Below are positions 45,916 to 57,152 of a DNA stretch of 64,000 nucleotides, piece by piece; the first letter of the stretch is position 1; the number at the start of each line of letters is the position of its first letter. The notes under the pieces are model-generated. The model ran no database searches. It saw nothing but the letters and a program-made list of their open reading frames with translations, and was not told where the DNA came from. The DNA comes from Alopecurus myosuroides (taxonomy: Eukaryota > Streptophyta > Magnoliopsida > Poales > Poaceae): positions 310,048,949 to 310,112,948 of the forward strand of contig CM054060.1 of assembly GCA_028641055.1 (NCBI GenBank). The letters are read 5' to 3'. A program made the position numbers and the translations under genes.

Positions 45916-46329
45916 GGTTGCCGCGTAGATCTGCTGGGGCCTCAGAAGAACTTGTCTACTAGTATTGCGTTTCTGCGTTTGGCGTGGAGACAAATGAGAG
46001 TTGGTTTCGCAAAGATGCAATTCTGGTGTCCTCAGATATGCAATTTCAATTCCATCGAAAAGATGTACTATATATTCTTCGATGTAGCACAAGAGGTACG
46101 GACATGATGATACTACTGTTTTTCCAAACGAAACATTGCAACTAACAAAGACAATTTTTTGGTTCGTCCTCAATCGGGGCTACAATTTCCATACAGTGGT
46201 AAGGATGCAATTTTTATGTCGTCCAAGACGTACAAACTTGATATATTTTGCCCGTAAAACAGGTTCAATTTTGGAAGAATCAACTTTCAGTAAGAAAACA
46301 AAGGGCAAGGAACTCAACCCCATGGCTCC

Positions 46330-46346
46330 CGCGTGGATCTGCCGAG
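46330..46346 (-). pseudogene. Copy of the F-box first exon with lost donor
   Basis: The minus strand reads GGCAGATCCACGCGGGAGCCATGGGG, matching the first exon at 45911-45930, but the next bases are TTGAGTTCC instead of GTGAGTTCC, so the GT donor has become TT. The upstream segment carries a TATATAA (plus 46429-46435). Confidence 0.5.
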
Positions 46347-46516
46347 GCTGAAATCTGGCACTTGATGAATCGTTAGTTGCAGGTCTCCTACGAATTATGA
46401 TGACTGCCGGGGAGCTCCCCTGAACAGATTATATAGCGGCTTGGGTTCGGTGGCAACTCGGAGATTGAAGCGGAGAAGTATTTAGCTCCTTCTGTGAGAC
46501 GACGACGACCTCCTGG

Positions 46517-46700
46517 CTAAAATCGTGTCACGCGGCAAGTTGCGCCGGCGGAGGGCGACTCCGGAGGGAGTATGTCGCTCACCCTGATGTCGAGCGACTG
46601 CAGCAAGCGCGGGATGCGCGCCCAGCGCCTGGCGAGGACGGCTGTGGAGAGCTTGCTTACTATGAGGAGGATCAGATCGTCGTGGAGCACGCTAAGGCGG
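46517..46700 (-). pseudogene. Second F-box gene fragment
   Basis: The minus-strand frame encodes REDRLSVLHDDLILLIVSKL, AVLARRWARIPRLLQ and the phrase RVSDILPPE, the F-box and following segment of a grass F-box/FBD subfamily. The part between the helices is short by a few residues (family members have DTRTA...TS there). It has no ATG of its own in place and no downstream exons were found. It shows that this is a small F-box cluster. Confidence 0.6.
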
Positions 46701-46964
46701 TCCTCGCGTCGGACGTGCGCGGCCGCAACATCGGCATGGCTCTCTCGGTGATTTTGATCCCAAAGGGTTATTAGGGACATCCAATCCCCCCAAATCCTCA
46801 CAAGTACTATTTCTGTACACATTTAGGCCACGAGGACACAATGCCATATAATCCTGAATTCCTCATGTTGTGCACGTCAAAGAACTAATAGGTCCCCACC
46901 CCGCGAAAAAATAAGAACACCACATGGACAAGACATGTAACAGCCAGCCAGAGCCTGGTTCTTC

Positions 46965-47095
46965 GTCTCATCCACTGCCCAAGTGGATTGGACAAAATTG
47001 GGGTGGATTGGAGGGGAATTTGACTTGTTGGGGTTTTAATCCACCTCAATCCCTCTCAATCCCCTTCAAAATTCAGTAAACCGAACAAAGCCTAA
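46965..47095. mobile_element. Tourist-like MITE relic
   Basis: Contains inner inverted segments GGGGTGGATTGGAGGGGAATT and TTTAATCCACCTCAATCCC, and ends near ACCGAACAAAGCCTAAG, the style of Tourist/Harbinger MITEs (compare GCCTGGTTC at the left). Ends are imperfect, so the limits are approximate. Confidence 0.5.
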
Positions 47096-47164
47096 GAGTA
47101 AAAACAGGCCAAAAACTCGTAAGATAAGTCAGCACCACGCTATGATAAGCTCGCTTGAGTTATA

Positions 47165-47252
47165 CGCCCTCCGTCCCGTTTTACTTGTCGCACAAAGAGC
47201 ACTAGCGTAGTACAAATCTTGCATACAACTCACAACAACTAAAACAGGAAGG
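47165..47252. mobile_element. Degenerate Stowaway MITE (88 bp) near the primase gene 3' end
   Basis: Left end CGCCCTCCGTCCCGTTTTACTT; the right end, read inverted, is CCTTCCTGTTTTAGTT. TA flanks are at 47163-47164 and 47253-47254. It lies about 200 bases past the stop codon, perhaps in the 3' UTR. Confidence 0.6.
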
Positions 47253-47456
47253 TAGTGCAAATATTGCATCAGCAGCACCTGTTCAGCTGTTTGTCGAAAT
47301 CAACTATTGAGCGTTACATTTGGCAGCGGTAACTGAACAATTCCATGCTCATCCATAGAGCGATACTAGCGATGACACCTGGTACGCTTGGTAACTCTGA
47401 TGTGTCTTTTCTGCATGGAACGCTGTCGATGCGTGCAGCCCTTGCGTATACCGATT

Positions 47457-50400
47457 TCACCAGTTCAACGCATTCTTGGACTGCTGGAGCTTCGCGGTAT
47501 AAGCGCTTTCCAGTTCCTCCTGCAAGAGCAACTGACATTCAGCCCTTGAAAAATACTTATGACAGGACAACGACGCAGCAAAGTGTTTGTTAATTTACTG
47601 GCCCTTACTCCTCCTAACGAGAAGGGCGACATTGGTCAGCCGTGCCAAAGTGTTGTGATGTGGATGACATGGACCCTTGAAAACCACTATAGGGGGTAAA
47701 TTTATCTGGTTTTCAAAGCCCAGTGGGCAGGTAAAAGCCAGCAATCAAACTTCAGGGGCTTTATCCAGACAAACAGCAATACTAGCGGGGAGTGGGTATT
47801 ATGGAATGTTTCCGACCAAATATGCCATAACGCCTAGAAATTGATCCGTTCAGTTTAAAACGTGACTGACCGAAAGTGTGAAATTAGACAAGTTTTTTCA
47901 AATTTCAAGAGGCATCAAATTACTAGACCCAGTATGAAGAAAACCATCCCATGATTGGCCCAGCTTCTACTGTATGGCCTATTGCCTGTGGGTATCATGT
48001 TGATCAACTAGAGATTTCACATGGCTCAAACTGTTGATTGTGAATACCTTTTAATAATTATATATCAGATCGTACAAATATAGCAGCAAAGAATACATAC
48101 CTTGCAAGCTTTCAGCATTGGTTGCAGAAAGGATGTTCTGAAAAATCTGATGGATTTCTCAAGGGATGTTCTCTCCCAATCTGCAGTTCAAAACAGGATT
48201 ATGAGTACCCAAGACAAGGTTGTATGCTGCGTCATTTTCAAGTTCTAAAATGATGCACATTAACACAAATCTCAAAAGGTGCAAGTTTGTACCGCTCTCA
48301 GAATCCATCTGCATACCAGCAGCATTGAGCTCTCCTAACAGCTGGGCATGTATGGCACATTTAGCAAGTCAGGGATCGGATCATCACACATCAAAAAGCA
48401 CAAATAGAACTTTAGCACATAATATCTTTTATGTTTGCTTCTATAGACAATACCTGTGATAGAGTTGGAACAGCCGAAGGATCAAAATCGTCACAATTGT
48501 TGGGATCAATTGGAACACAAACACGTCCTGCAGAAACATTAGAAGTGTTGTTAGAACTAATGAGGTGACAGAATTATCATCCATACAGTTATATGTATAA
48601 ACAAAACAGAGGACAGTCAACTCTGAAAAGCATAAGTGTAAGCATTAATTGAATCCATACTGTACTGCTAAAAGTGTGCATCATTCAGAACAGCCATAGT
48701 AGAAACTTCAAATGGATAACAAGCTCCATGCTGCTTTTTCCATGCATGCAATTGTGCCACCTAATTCAATTAGTACACTAAATCAGAATCGGGTATTTTA
48801 CCTGTCTTTGGATGTATGCAGAATGGGGCTTTCAGTAAATGATTCATGTGTTTTGACACCTGATATACAACATCAAGTCTCATTACTAGACAGAAAAAAC
48901 AAAATCACTTGCTCTGAATATGTAGTGGTGATGATTTTTCTTTTACCTCCATGTCAAGTCTAGGATACGTGTACGAGAAGACAATCTCTTCTACACATCT
49001 GCGAAGCCCCTGCGTCTAAGACATACAGATAATTTACAAGAGTTATTCATTATGTATTACAACACGGTAAGTTGAATCACAAGACTCAACTGTAATTTAT
49101 AAGTCAGAAGGGTGAATACTGCACATAACATCCTGTTGAGCCCTCAAGATTCAAGACACAAATGCTAGATGTGAATAGGATTGCAGGAGATTAAATACTA
49201 ACCTTATGTTTTCCTGACTGCAAGGTCGTCTTTAACTGCTCCCATCTTGCTGCATTTACATCTTCCTTTGAAATAGAGGACCGTCTATTTCCTTGCCATC
49301 TGTCGTGGAGCTCACTAGCAACATCTAGAAATGACACCAATTTAGGATGATGTCAAACACATATCATGCTTGGCCGAGAATTTGGCGATAGCAGTGATAT
49401 TTAAAGAACATTGTCTCAACTTCTTAAGATTGTTTCTTACTTTCATCAGGAATAAGTTCAAGTATCTTCTGGCATCTCTCTTCTGATGCCAATAGTTGCT
49501 GGCTATGTAATAGTTTGTCCTCGAAGAAGCATTTTAAAACATCAGTGTACGACCGTCTGCAGGAGCATAAAGTTTCAATATAACCTATTTGTGACACACA
49601 CACAGCACGACAGATGGATATGTTAAGGACATACGCGAGGAAAGGGTGGAGGACAGGCCCAGTCAACGACACCTTCTTCAATGCATTCTCATTGCCCTGA
49701 AAAAAAGGTAATATAGATCAATATATTGAAAACAGGCATAGAGGGAGCGAGGTGGGGGAGGGTGTCAAGATTTGTGAATCAAGAATTGCCACCTTATAGA
49801 CACGGAAGTAGTCAGCAATTGCAGACCTTTGTTCATTGGTGAGCCTAACGATAGAACAGAGATAAATTTCACGATCACCAAACCAAGGAAACAAACAAAA
49901 TGTTTTCTTCGGCTAAAACAAAGGTTCTCTTAAACATACTTTCTTGCTCTACTATCACAAACCCAGCAATGGACACCACGGCGACCACTGTATACCCACA
50001 GTATGTGATTGAAACCAAAATCACCTGCAAATACATACTTTTAATAATAATTGAAGTAAAGAAGACCAAGAAAGTAATAAAACTGCAGTTCATGTCAATT
50101 ATCCAGAAATTTCATCGCAACACATGAATTCCATGTGTGCTTAAAGGAGCAAAACAGCATGCCTCTAAGTGAAGCATCCAGGATTTTGATAACAATGGTC
50201 ATTAATGGCCAGCAGTCCAGACAGGTGTCAGCTCCAGAGCAGCAGTACCGAACATCATCATAATCAGATATATCCTGCGAATATTGAAAACATTCACAGT
50301 TAGCAACAGTTGAAAAAAGATAACAGACCACACACTCAAATGATACAAGAAAAAAAGAACATGACATGTTTCTTACGATATCGAAAATGAGTTCTCTCTC

Positions 50401-51286
50401 CACCGGTACAAAGACATTATTGCCAGACTGGGCATAGGCGTGTCGCTTTGAAGGCTACAGAAAAATATTTTTCACTGAGCAACAGCAGAGCAATAATATA
50501 GGTAACTAAATCGAGTTAAATAAAATTCAAGTTTAATGATGTTATAACATATACATCTACACTGTAGACAGGTCCAATGTCAATCTTGAAAGGGCACTTC
50601 TCTTTGATAGAACTCTCCAGTTCACCGGCACTGTCAAAGGACTGGAACCGCAGATAGATGTCATTCTCCAGTGTAAACGAAAGTTCTCTCCGCCCCATGT
50701 ATGACTGATCACAGCCTGGATGCTTTGCATCTGCAGAAAAAAAAGATGGGAGTTAACACATCGCAAGACAAGTTTCCATCACTAAACCAAGACAGTGAAG
50801 TGTGAGCACATACCATTTCCATAGGAAAGCCACTTGAAGAAATCACCGTAGGGGAAGAGCTTTGCTGCAATTGTGATAACAATCATCAGCAGTGAGTTTG
50901 AAACTAAGCACAGGGCATTGCTTTGCATTCATCTAAAAAAACTGTTTAGCAAATTGCTTCCAGAGTTCGAGGCGTAAGGGCATAGCGACAGCAATAGCCA
51001 CACAATAACTAAAAATATAAACTAAATCTTTGCACGGAAACTTGCATCATACTTATTTTATTTTGTAATAACAGAGGTAGCACAAGGGATACAGATCTGC
51101 CTCTCATTTCAGCTTCCTTTACCACCCTATGAGTTCCACGCATTACGGTTTAGGATGGGAAAAGTGACCCCGGCACTTACCGTAGTAGACTCGGAGGTAA
51201 TCGGTGTTGAAGCCGTCAGGCATAGCAGCGTCGACTTGTTTCTGCTGTCCATCAATCTCCATGGTATCGACCCTCTTATCCTCCAT
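47457..51286 (-). CDS. PRIM1: DNA primase small (catalytic) subunit, 16 exons
   Basis: Makes the RNA primers for DNA polymerase alpha in the nucleus. Exons (minus): 51286-51181, 50864-50814, 50730-50555, 50454-50377, 50274-50163, 50024-49940, 49844-49793, 49696-49635, 49556-49441, 49324-49203, 49015-48947, 48859-48802, 48527-48454, 48341-48293, 48180-48101, 47519-47457. They total 1,353 bases, a 450-residue protein with no stop or frame break, the usual length. Catalytic Asps lie in ELIFDI-DISDYDD (residues 136 and 138) and PRLDME (341); the zinc region is [11 protein letters not shown]; the signature [12 protein letters not shown] is at 187-198. Introns are GT-AG except intron 5, which has a GC donor. 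The ending KNALNW is the family C-terminus. Expected partner: the primase large subunit and POLA. It appears intact, the only clear housekeeping gene here. Confidence 0.93.
49941..50162 (-). other. Introns 5-6 area of the primase gene, GC-AG intron 5
   Basis: Exon 5 ends AGAG and the intron begins GCATGC (50162-50157), with acceptor TGCAG before GTGATTTTGG (exon 6, 50024). No nearby GT gives an open frame. GC-AG introns are a known minor class spliced by the major spliceosome. Confidence 0.7.
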
Positions 51287-51321
51287 GTCTGCGGATGGCT
51301 AGATCTGTCGTGGGCACTGAA

Positions 51322-51540
51322 GAAGAAGAACCTGATCAAAGAGTGGAGGGATATATTAGATTGGAAAGTACCACACAGCAAGTAATCAAGCAAATCGCGA
51401 TGTAACTGCGACGGGAGAAGAGGCGCGGCACCGGGGGGTGACGAAAGCGGGCGCCATGGGAGAGGGGAGGGGAAGATGCGCTTCTAGCACAGGAGGGGAG
51501 CGGTAGGGAGTGGACCAGGGAGATTGGGGGCGAAAATCAC
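51322..51540 (-). other. Probable 5' UTR intron of the primase gene
   Basis: The donor is CACAG|GTGATTTT (51540) and acceptors at about 51332 or 51317 are preceded by CT-rich tracts (TTCTTCTTCTTCAG). The spliced leader would carry CGG/CGC-rich sequence. Without a transcript this is inferred. Confidence 0.4.
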
Positions 51541-51638
51541 CTGTGCCGCCGTCGCCGTCGCCGTCGCCGAGGGATTCGCTTGACGGCCGAGAGAAAAGAG
51601 AGGGGTGGGGGTGGGGGCGGCAAGGGGAAGAGAAGGAC

Positions 51639-51668
51639 GGCGGGAAATGGGAGTAGTTTCGCGCCAAT
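51639..51668. promoter_or_regulatory. Paired E2F-type sites and a CCAAT box upstream of primase
   Basis: GGCGGGAAA (51639-51647, i.e. TTTCCCGCC on minus) and TTTCGCGCC (51657-51665) both fit TTTSSCGC. CCAAT overlaps the second at 51664-51668. They are 350-380 bases upstream of the ATG at 51286. E2F control is the known way plants switch on replication genes in S phase; the sites support the gene identity but activity is inferred. Confidence 0.6.
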
Positions 51669-51936
51669 CGGCGGGGAAGACTGAAAAGAGTAGGGTGGGA
51701 GGAGCCGGCGAGGGAGGAGTCACAAGAAAAGCTGGCCACCACCTGGGCCCGTGCTCGCGTGCTCAGCCCGTCAGGGGCCTGGCCCGACACGTGGCTAAAC
51801 AGGCCGTGTTTGCGCCTCGAGACTACGCACACGGGCCGGCACAGTTCGATCTGTTCACTATTTCCTATTCTTTTATTTTTTGGGTAAAAATTGGCTAACA
51901 GATAGAAAAACAGTCCAGATTTTTCGGACGTGCTAT
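51669..51936. other. Upstream flank of the primase gene, no gene seen
   Basis: GC-rich near the gene and AT-rich to the right. Frames in it are composition artefacts with no known motif. Confidence 0.45.
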
Positions 51937-52307
51937 GGCATGTACAATGTTGATAAAACATCTTATCTTAAATTTTTACTCCCTCCGTCTCGTATTAATT
52001 GTCTCAAAGTTGGACAAAAGTACATGTATCTAACACTAAAATATGTCTAGATACATCCACTTTTGTCCAACTTTGAGACAATTAATATGAGACGGAGGGA
52101 GTAGATAAGACTAAAAGCATGATATATAATGGATTATCTCTTAGCCTTTTCTCGAATAGACAAATTGCTAAAAACATGGTGAGACAATTGTGCTAAGAGA
52201 TTATCTCTTTATTAAGAGAAGGCAAACCTTTTTTTTTCGCTTCTCTCTCCTCCAAGTCAGCAATCATCCTACGTGGCATCACTAATATAGAACCATTGTA
52301 CGTGCCC
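51937..52307. mobile_element. MITE with GGCATGTACAATG ends, hosting a Stowaway
   Basis: Left end GGCATGTACAATG (51937) and right end CATTGTACGTGCC (ending about 52306) are inverted. A possible 3-bp duplication CTA flanks it (51933-51935 and 52307-52309, overlapping by a base). The family is likely Tourist/Harbinger-like but not confirmed. Confidence 0.65.
51979..52101. mobile_element. Stowaway MITE (123 bp), nested
   Basis: CTCCCTCCGTCTCGTATTAA to TTAATATGAGACGGAGGGAG, with TA flanks (51977-51978 and 52102-52103). A long hairpin with GATACATCCACTTTTG in the right arm. It has inserted inside the MITE at 51937-52307, so it is the younger. Confidence 0.93.
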
Positions 52308-52380
52308 TAACAAGCAAGCCCTTTTATTACGAGACTACGACATGCACCGCGGCACGTCAACAACACAACCCTTCTTATAA

Positions 52381-53407
52381 GAGCATCAGTGGCTGTAAAC
52401 TAGCGCGGCACAGGAAAGCCGCTGTTTTAGCGTGCGCTGGACGAATCGCGGCGCTCCAGTAAGCATGCTAAATCTGGATGCACGCTATATTTTGGCTAGT
52501 GCGCGGAAAAAAGCCTTATCCAGCGTCTAGAATATTGAGTTCACAGTCTCGCGCGCAAACAGCCAACTGCTGCGGTGAAACTTTCGCGCGCGCCCGCGGC
52601 AGGTCAGCTTCCATTTCCCCTCGCGGCGTCGAGATTCGCCCGCCGCCGCGCCACCCCGTCGCCCCAAGTTTCCTGTCGGGCGCACCTCCCACCCACTGCT
52701 CGCATGGCCGCCAGTGAGGCGCCGCCGACGTAGAACCGTCCCGCCGCCGCTCTCCCCTGCGCTACTTGCTGCTCCCAACTAGATTTTAGGATCAAGAGAT
52801 TCTTTAATATATTATGACCACTTGTGTGATCATGCATAACATGATCATCGAGAACGAACGTGGGAAAAATTTAGACTATTCCTTCCACGAGTTGATGGGA
52901 CAACCCATAATAGTGAGAAGGAGAGAAGAGAGAGTTGGTCGCTTTATTGCATCCTCCAATTCCATTCGTTAGAACGAGGTGCGTTATAATTTTCAAAAAG
53001 ATACCATCAAGTAGTGGTGAAAATGGAATGGACAAGAAAATAATTAGTTTTTATGTTGTCCTATATTTATTTGAGAGCTACTTGATGAACAATTTATCAT
53101 ATTTTTCATAAACTATTGTTTATACTATGGTTTACTATTTGTTTGTGTTGTAAGAATAATGAAACTATTTTTATTTAAGATTTTTTTGCTTTTGTTTGAT
53201 CTTCTTTATTCTACATGTTTGTTTGTATGAGGTTTCTATCGCCGCGTGCGCATTATTTTTCAGCACCTGGTAAACCGTCGCCTCCAACGCGCACACTATT
53301 TAAACGCATCTGAAATAGCTACTGCACGGTGTGTGTTGTAAACGCAAAACAAGTGTTGTAGACGCGTTTTACTGCATCAAAATAATGCGCCTCTATTGGA
53401 GACGCTC
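52381..53407 (+). mobile_element. Internally deleted PIF/Harbinger element
   Basis: TAA flanks both sides (52378-52380 and 53408-53410), the 3-bp duplication of PIF/Harbinger. The ends GAGCATC and, inverted, GAGCGTC match over seven bases. The interior retains a piece of transposase (52814-52972), so an autonomous ancestor lost most of its genes. Length 1,027 bp. Confidence 0.7.
52814..52972 (+). pseudogene. PIF/Harbinger transposase C-terminal remnant (52 residues)
   Basis: Starts at an ATG and encodes MTTCVIMHNMIIENERG, then DYSFHELMG and RRREERVGRFIASSNSIR, ending at TAG 52970-52972. These match the last segment of plant DDE_4/PIF transposases (known phrases VILHNMIVED and RIARFIASY). The catalytic D, D and E positions lie upstream of this fragment and are not present; the sequence before the ATG does not read on cleanly. 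It cannot transpose anything by itself. Confidence 0.75.
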
Positions 53408-53410
53408 TAA

Positions 53411-53790
53411 ACAGGCCACTGTTGGGCCTCTGGATATCAGGGTATCCTGGACCGACTGTTGCGGCCCAGCCCAGCGTTCATCTTTGGCCTCAAGGGATCT
53501 ACCCGTGTCGGTGGGGCCTTCCTTGGGCCCAATCTTCGAGCAGGCCCGCCTAAGGATGAGGCCTCCGCGCTAGGGATTCGTTGTACTCGCCCCAGGAGAG
53601 GAGCTCTATTCCGCCCCCGCTCCTCTCCAAATAATGCTCTCTCTGAAGAGGGATCATGCCATGTGCTGCTGACGACTGCTCTTCCGCGCAACGACGAAGG
53701 CGTCATAGAATTGTTGTGCCTCTTTGGGCACAGTTGTCGTTCTCGTGTATAAAGTGAGGATCGTCGTTATACTATGGGGCGCTACTTTTT
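53411..53790. other. GC-rich stretch of unknown origin
   Basis: Frames on both strands are open because of composition, with no recognised motif. The phrase GTATAAAGTGAGG at about 53748 could be a TATA box on plus. It may be the left flank or a degraded part of the neighbouring Gypsy element. Confidence 0.3.
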
Positions 53791-56700
53791 GGCCCTCTTG
53801 GGATTGATCTCCACTTAGGCAAAAGTCTAAGCTTTGTGGGAGGTATACCGGCATCACACTCATTTACATATCATGTTTTTGTCGGTGCTTTGTATATTCT
53901 TGTGTTGTTTATTTCTTTCCTTTGGTTTTTCTTGTTTAGTTCCTGCTTTCCAAAACGCAAAAAGACCAAAAATATTTTTGCTGTTTCTCTTTATTTGTTT
54001 CTTTAGTTTCTTTTATTAGTTTGCTTTACTTTCTAGTTTTAGTTTGTTATTCAAAAACCTAAAAATATTTTTCTTTGTTTGCTTGTTTTCCTTTTGTTCT
54101 TGTTTTAAATTCGAAAACCCCAAAAATATTTTTTGTTCCTCTTTGGTTTTGTAAAGTTTGATGCAGAGTTCAACAGTCTTCCGTAACTCCATTGGAGCTC
54201 GGTTATCATTTTATATTATTCAAACCACGCAAGTGAAAAGCAATAATGATGATTTACGACAATTCAAGTTTTGGTGAGAGGCTGGTATGAACTCTGTTTG
54301 TTTTTATTTTTGTACATATACTCATCCATGTGGACATTCTTAGTTTGTTCGTGTAATGTGTATGTTATTTAATGGATGCTTAGTAGTGTGTGCTCTCTTA
54401 CGATCAATGCCAACTTACTAATAGTAGATAGCATGTCTTAGAAATGTTTGCTTACATTGTTTTATTCATAGAAGGGTAATGTTTCACTTGAATTGACTTG
54501 GCACATGCTTACCATGCATAAGACTGAAAACAAAAAGGCAATTAAGCCTTGATGATTTATTTTGTCTCAGAGTTTTTGTATCACTTTTATGCCCCCGGTA
54601 ATTTTGTTCTGTCGCAAGCATGATTATGACGGTTACCGCTCTCTTGATTGTCGCTTCCAGTCTATTTCTAGCCTTCACTTGTACTGAGTATGAGCTCTAG
54701 TCATGTATTCTACTCCCAAAAACCGAAGTTTGTCAAATGCGTCCACCATACCTACCTATATGTGATATTTAACCGCCACTCCGAGTAAATTGCTCGTGTG
54801 CTACCTTTAAAACCTTCAAAATTATACCTGTTTTGTGCTCTATTTTAGCTCATGAGGACGGGGGTAGACGATTTTTATCTCAGTTGTTGATTAGACTTTA
54901 CACACCTGGACTAGTGGCACATCCGCTTATCCAATTGCTAGAAGAGCTGGCATCGGGGTGCCCAGCCCCAAAATGTGGTTATTGCAATTCTCTTCACTCT
55001 TTTTGCCCTGATTTATCAGTTAAGCAAAGTTCATAAGTGTGTAAGCAAAACAGGAGAGGGATGATCTACTAACCTCAGTAGAAAGAAAATCCTTCAATGG
55101 GAGCCGCTCTTGTAAAGTCTAGTTAACTTGTGACGTATTGTATTGTCTGTTTGCTATTCGTTGACATAGATATACACCTCTCTCAAAATTGTTTTCAATA
55201 CGTATGTTTTATCAAATAAAAAACTCTAGCACATGAGTTAATCCCTGCTTCCCCCTGCGAAGGGCCAATCTTTTACTTTTATGTTGAGTCTCCATCTTCT
55301 AACTTTATGCACCTTCTCGAGAGCCTAGCTATCATTCTTAGTGTAATGTGCGTGTCCTAGAATACGGTTGATTGTGGTATAACTTTGATGCTTTTATCTT
55401 TGATATCTTCACTTTGTTCTTCACATGAACCTCAGAGGTGCCCTAGGATTTATGTTTTGTTCCACAATTAAGGGCGTGCGAGATACCACTTTATCATATC
55501 TTATTATGAACATTGCAATCCTGCAAATCGATATATTTCATGTTGCTTATTATTAGTGTGTTGGTATCTCTTCATGGTTTGCATAACTATTAGGTGACTT
55601 TATTTGCATACTCCTTATTATGAATTGCCTAATTACTTGATCATATAGTGTGAATATTTACATCATATGAAGCAAATGTGTTCGTAAAAGTTCTTTTATC
55701 GCACTCAGTTTTTAACTGAATTGCTTGAGGACAAGCAATAAGCTAAGCTTGGGGTGAGTTGATACGTCCAAAACGTATCTACTTTTCCGAACACTTTTGT
55801 TGTTGTTTTCGTCTAAACTTGTGAGTTTTGAATACAACCAACACGGGCTAACGCTGTTTTCAGCAGAATTGCTCTGGTGTATTATTTTTGTGCAAAAAAT
55901 CAACTTTCAGAAAAATGTACGTAAAAGATCCCAATGTTCCTATTTTACCTGAAGACCCATGGAGCGAGAAGACTAGACGGAGAGGGGCCACGAGGGGCCC
56001 ACACCACATGGCGGTGCCCCCCTAGGCCGTGCCACCACATGGTGTGGTCGCCTTGGGCACTCCCCTCGTGCCCCTTGCGACTACATATACCTCTTGACCT
56101 AAAAACCCGAGGGGGTTCATCATATTCCAGAGAAAAACACCAAAGCGCCGCTGCCACCTCAAAACTCAATTCGGGGATGAGAAGTTCATGTTCTGCCACC
56201 CTACCGAGACAGGGATTTGGAGGAGATCATCGCTATCATCATCGCCACCGCCTCTCCATCAACCATCCATGATTCCCACATCCATGTGTGAGTAACTCCC
56301 GTTGTAGGCTAAGAGGGATGGTAGTGATTGGATGAGATCGTTCATGTAATGATTGCCAGATTGCTAGGGCATGGTGCCTAGTATCCTTTGCTAGTGTTAT
56401 CTATCGTTGTTGCAACTTGTTATGCTTAATGCTTGTCACAAGGGCCCGAGTACCATGGTCTCAGATTTGAACATGTTATTGATTTATGAGGATAATTATG
56501 TTTTTTATCTTACCTGCAAGTTGTTTACACATATCGTTGTCCGGAAACTGAGGCCCCAAAGTGACAGCAATTGGGATAACTGGAGGGGATGGCTGTGATG
56601 TGAGGATCACGTGTGTTCATAGAGTGTTAATGCTTTGCTTTGGTGCTTTATTAAAAGGAGCATCTTAATTACTAGTAGTTTCCCTTGAGGTCCCGCTTCA

Positions 56701-57152
56701 AACGGGCTAGTAGGACAGAAGATGTTGTGCATGTTTCTCCTTGCGAACACGTACGACTAAATACGGAACACATGACTATGGTTACCCAGTACTTGAATGC
56801 TTTATTATTATTTATCTGCAATTGCCCATGTTTTGATTATTGTATGAACTATCTTATCCATGCAGCGCCCGTTCATCCATCTCTATGCCTACAATATTTT
56901 AATCCTACTGTTTTCTACAATTGCTACCACTTTTTCTATTTTATTCCTGCTATTATTTTACTACGGCTACTGCTATAAAACTGTTGTTACTGATAAACTG
57001 TTGCGAGCAAGTCTACTTTCAGATGCAGCTGAATTGACAACTCATGTGTCAAGGCTTATAAATATTCTTTGGCTCCCCCTGTGTCGAATCAATAAATTTG
57101 GGTTTTACTTCCCTCGAAGGCTGTTGCAATCCCCTATACTTGTGGGTCATCA
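53790..57152 (+). mobile_element. 3' part of an Athila/Sabrina-like Gypsy element
   Basis: From about 53790 the sequence has the low-complexity, T-rich non-coding 3' domain seen in grass Athila-like elements (phrases CTAAGCTTTGTGGGAGGTAT and repeated CAAAAATATTTTT). A polypurine tract, GCTTGGGGTGAGT (55747-55759), and an LTR (55760-57152) follow. The left edge is approximate and the rest of the element is absent. No coding frame remains. Confidence 0.65.
55760..57152 (+). repeat. 3' LTR, Athila-like (1,393 bp)
   Basis: Starts TGATACGTCCAAAACGTATC right after the polypurine tract and ends GGGTCATCA. The start motif TGATACGTC is typical of wheat Sabrina-type LTRs. Its sequence differs from the LTR at 58487, so they are not a pair. 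Confidence 0.7.

Noticed and set aside
51386..51961. Long minus-strand frame of 191 codons upstream of the primase ATG
   Set aside because: It lies in the GC-rich promoter and leader, has no conserved motif and conflicts with the E2F sites and leader intron.
53437..53752. Frames in the GC-rich stretch at 53.4-53.75 kb
   Set aside because: Open by composition on both strands, no motif.
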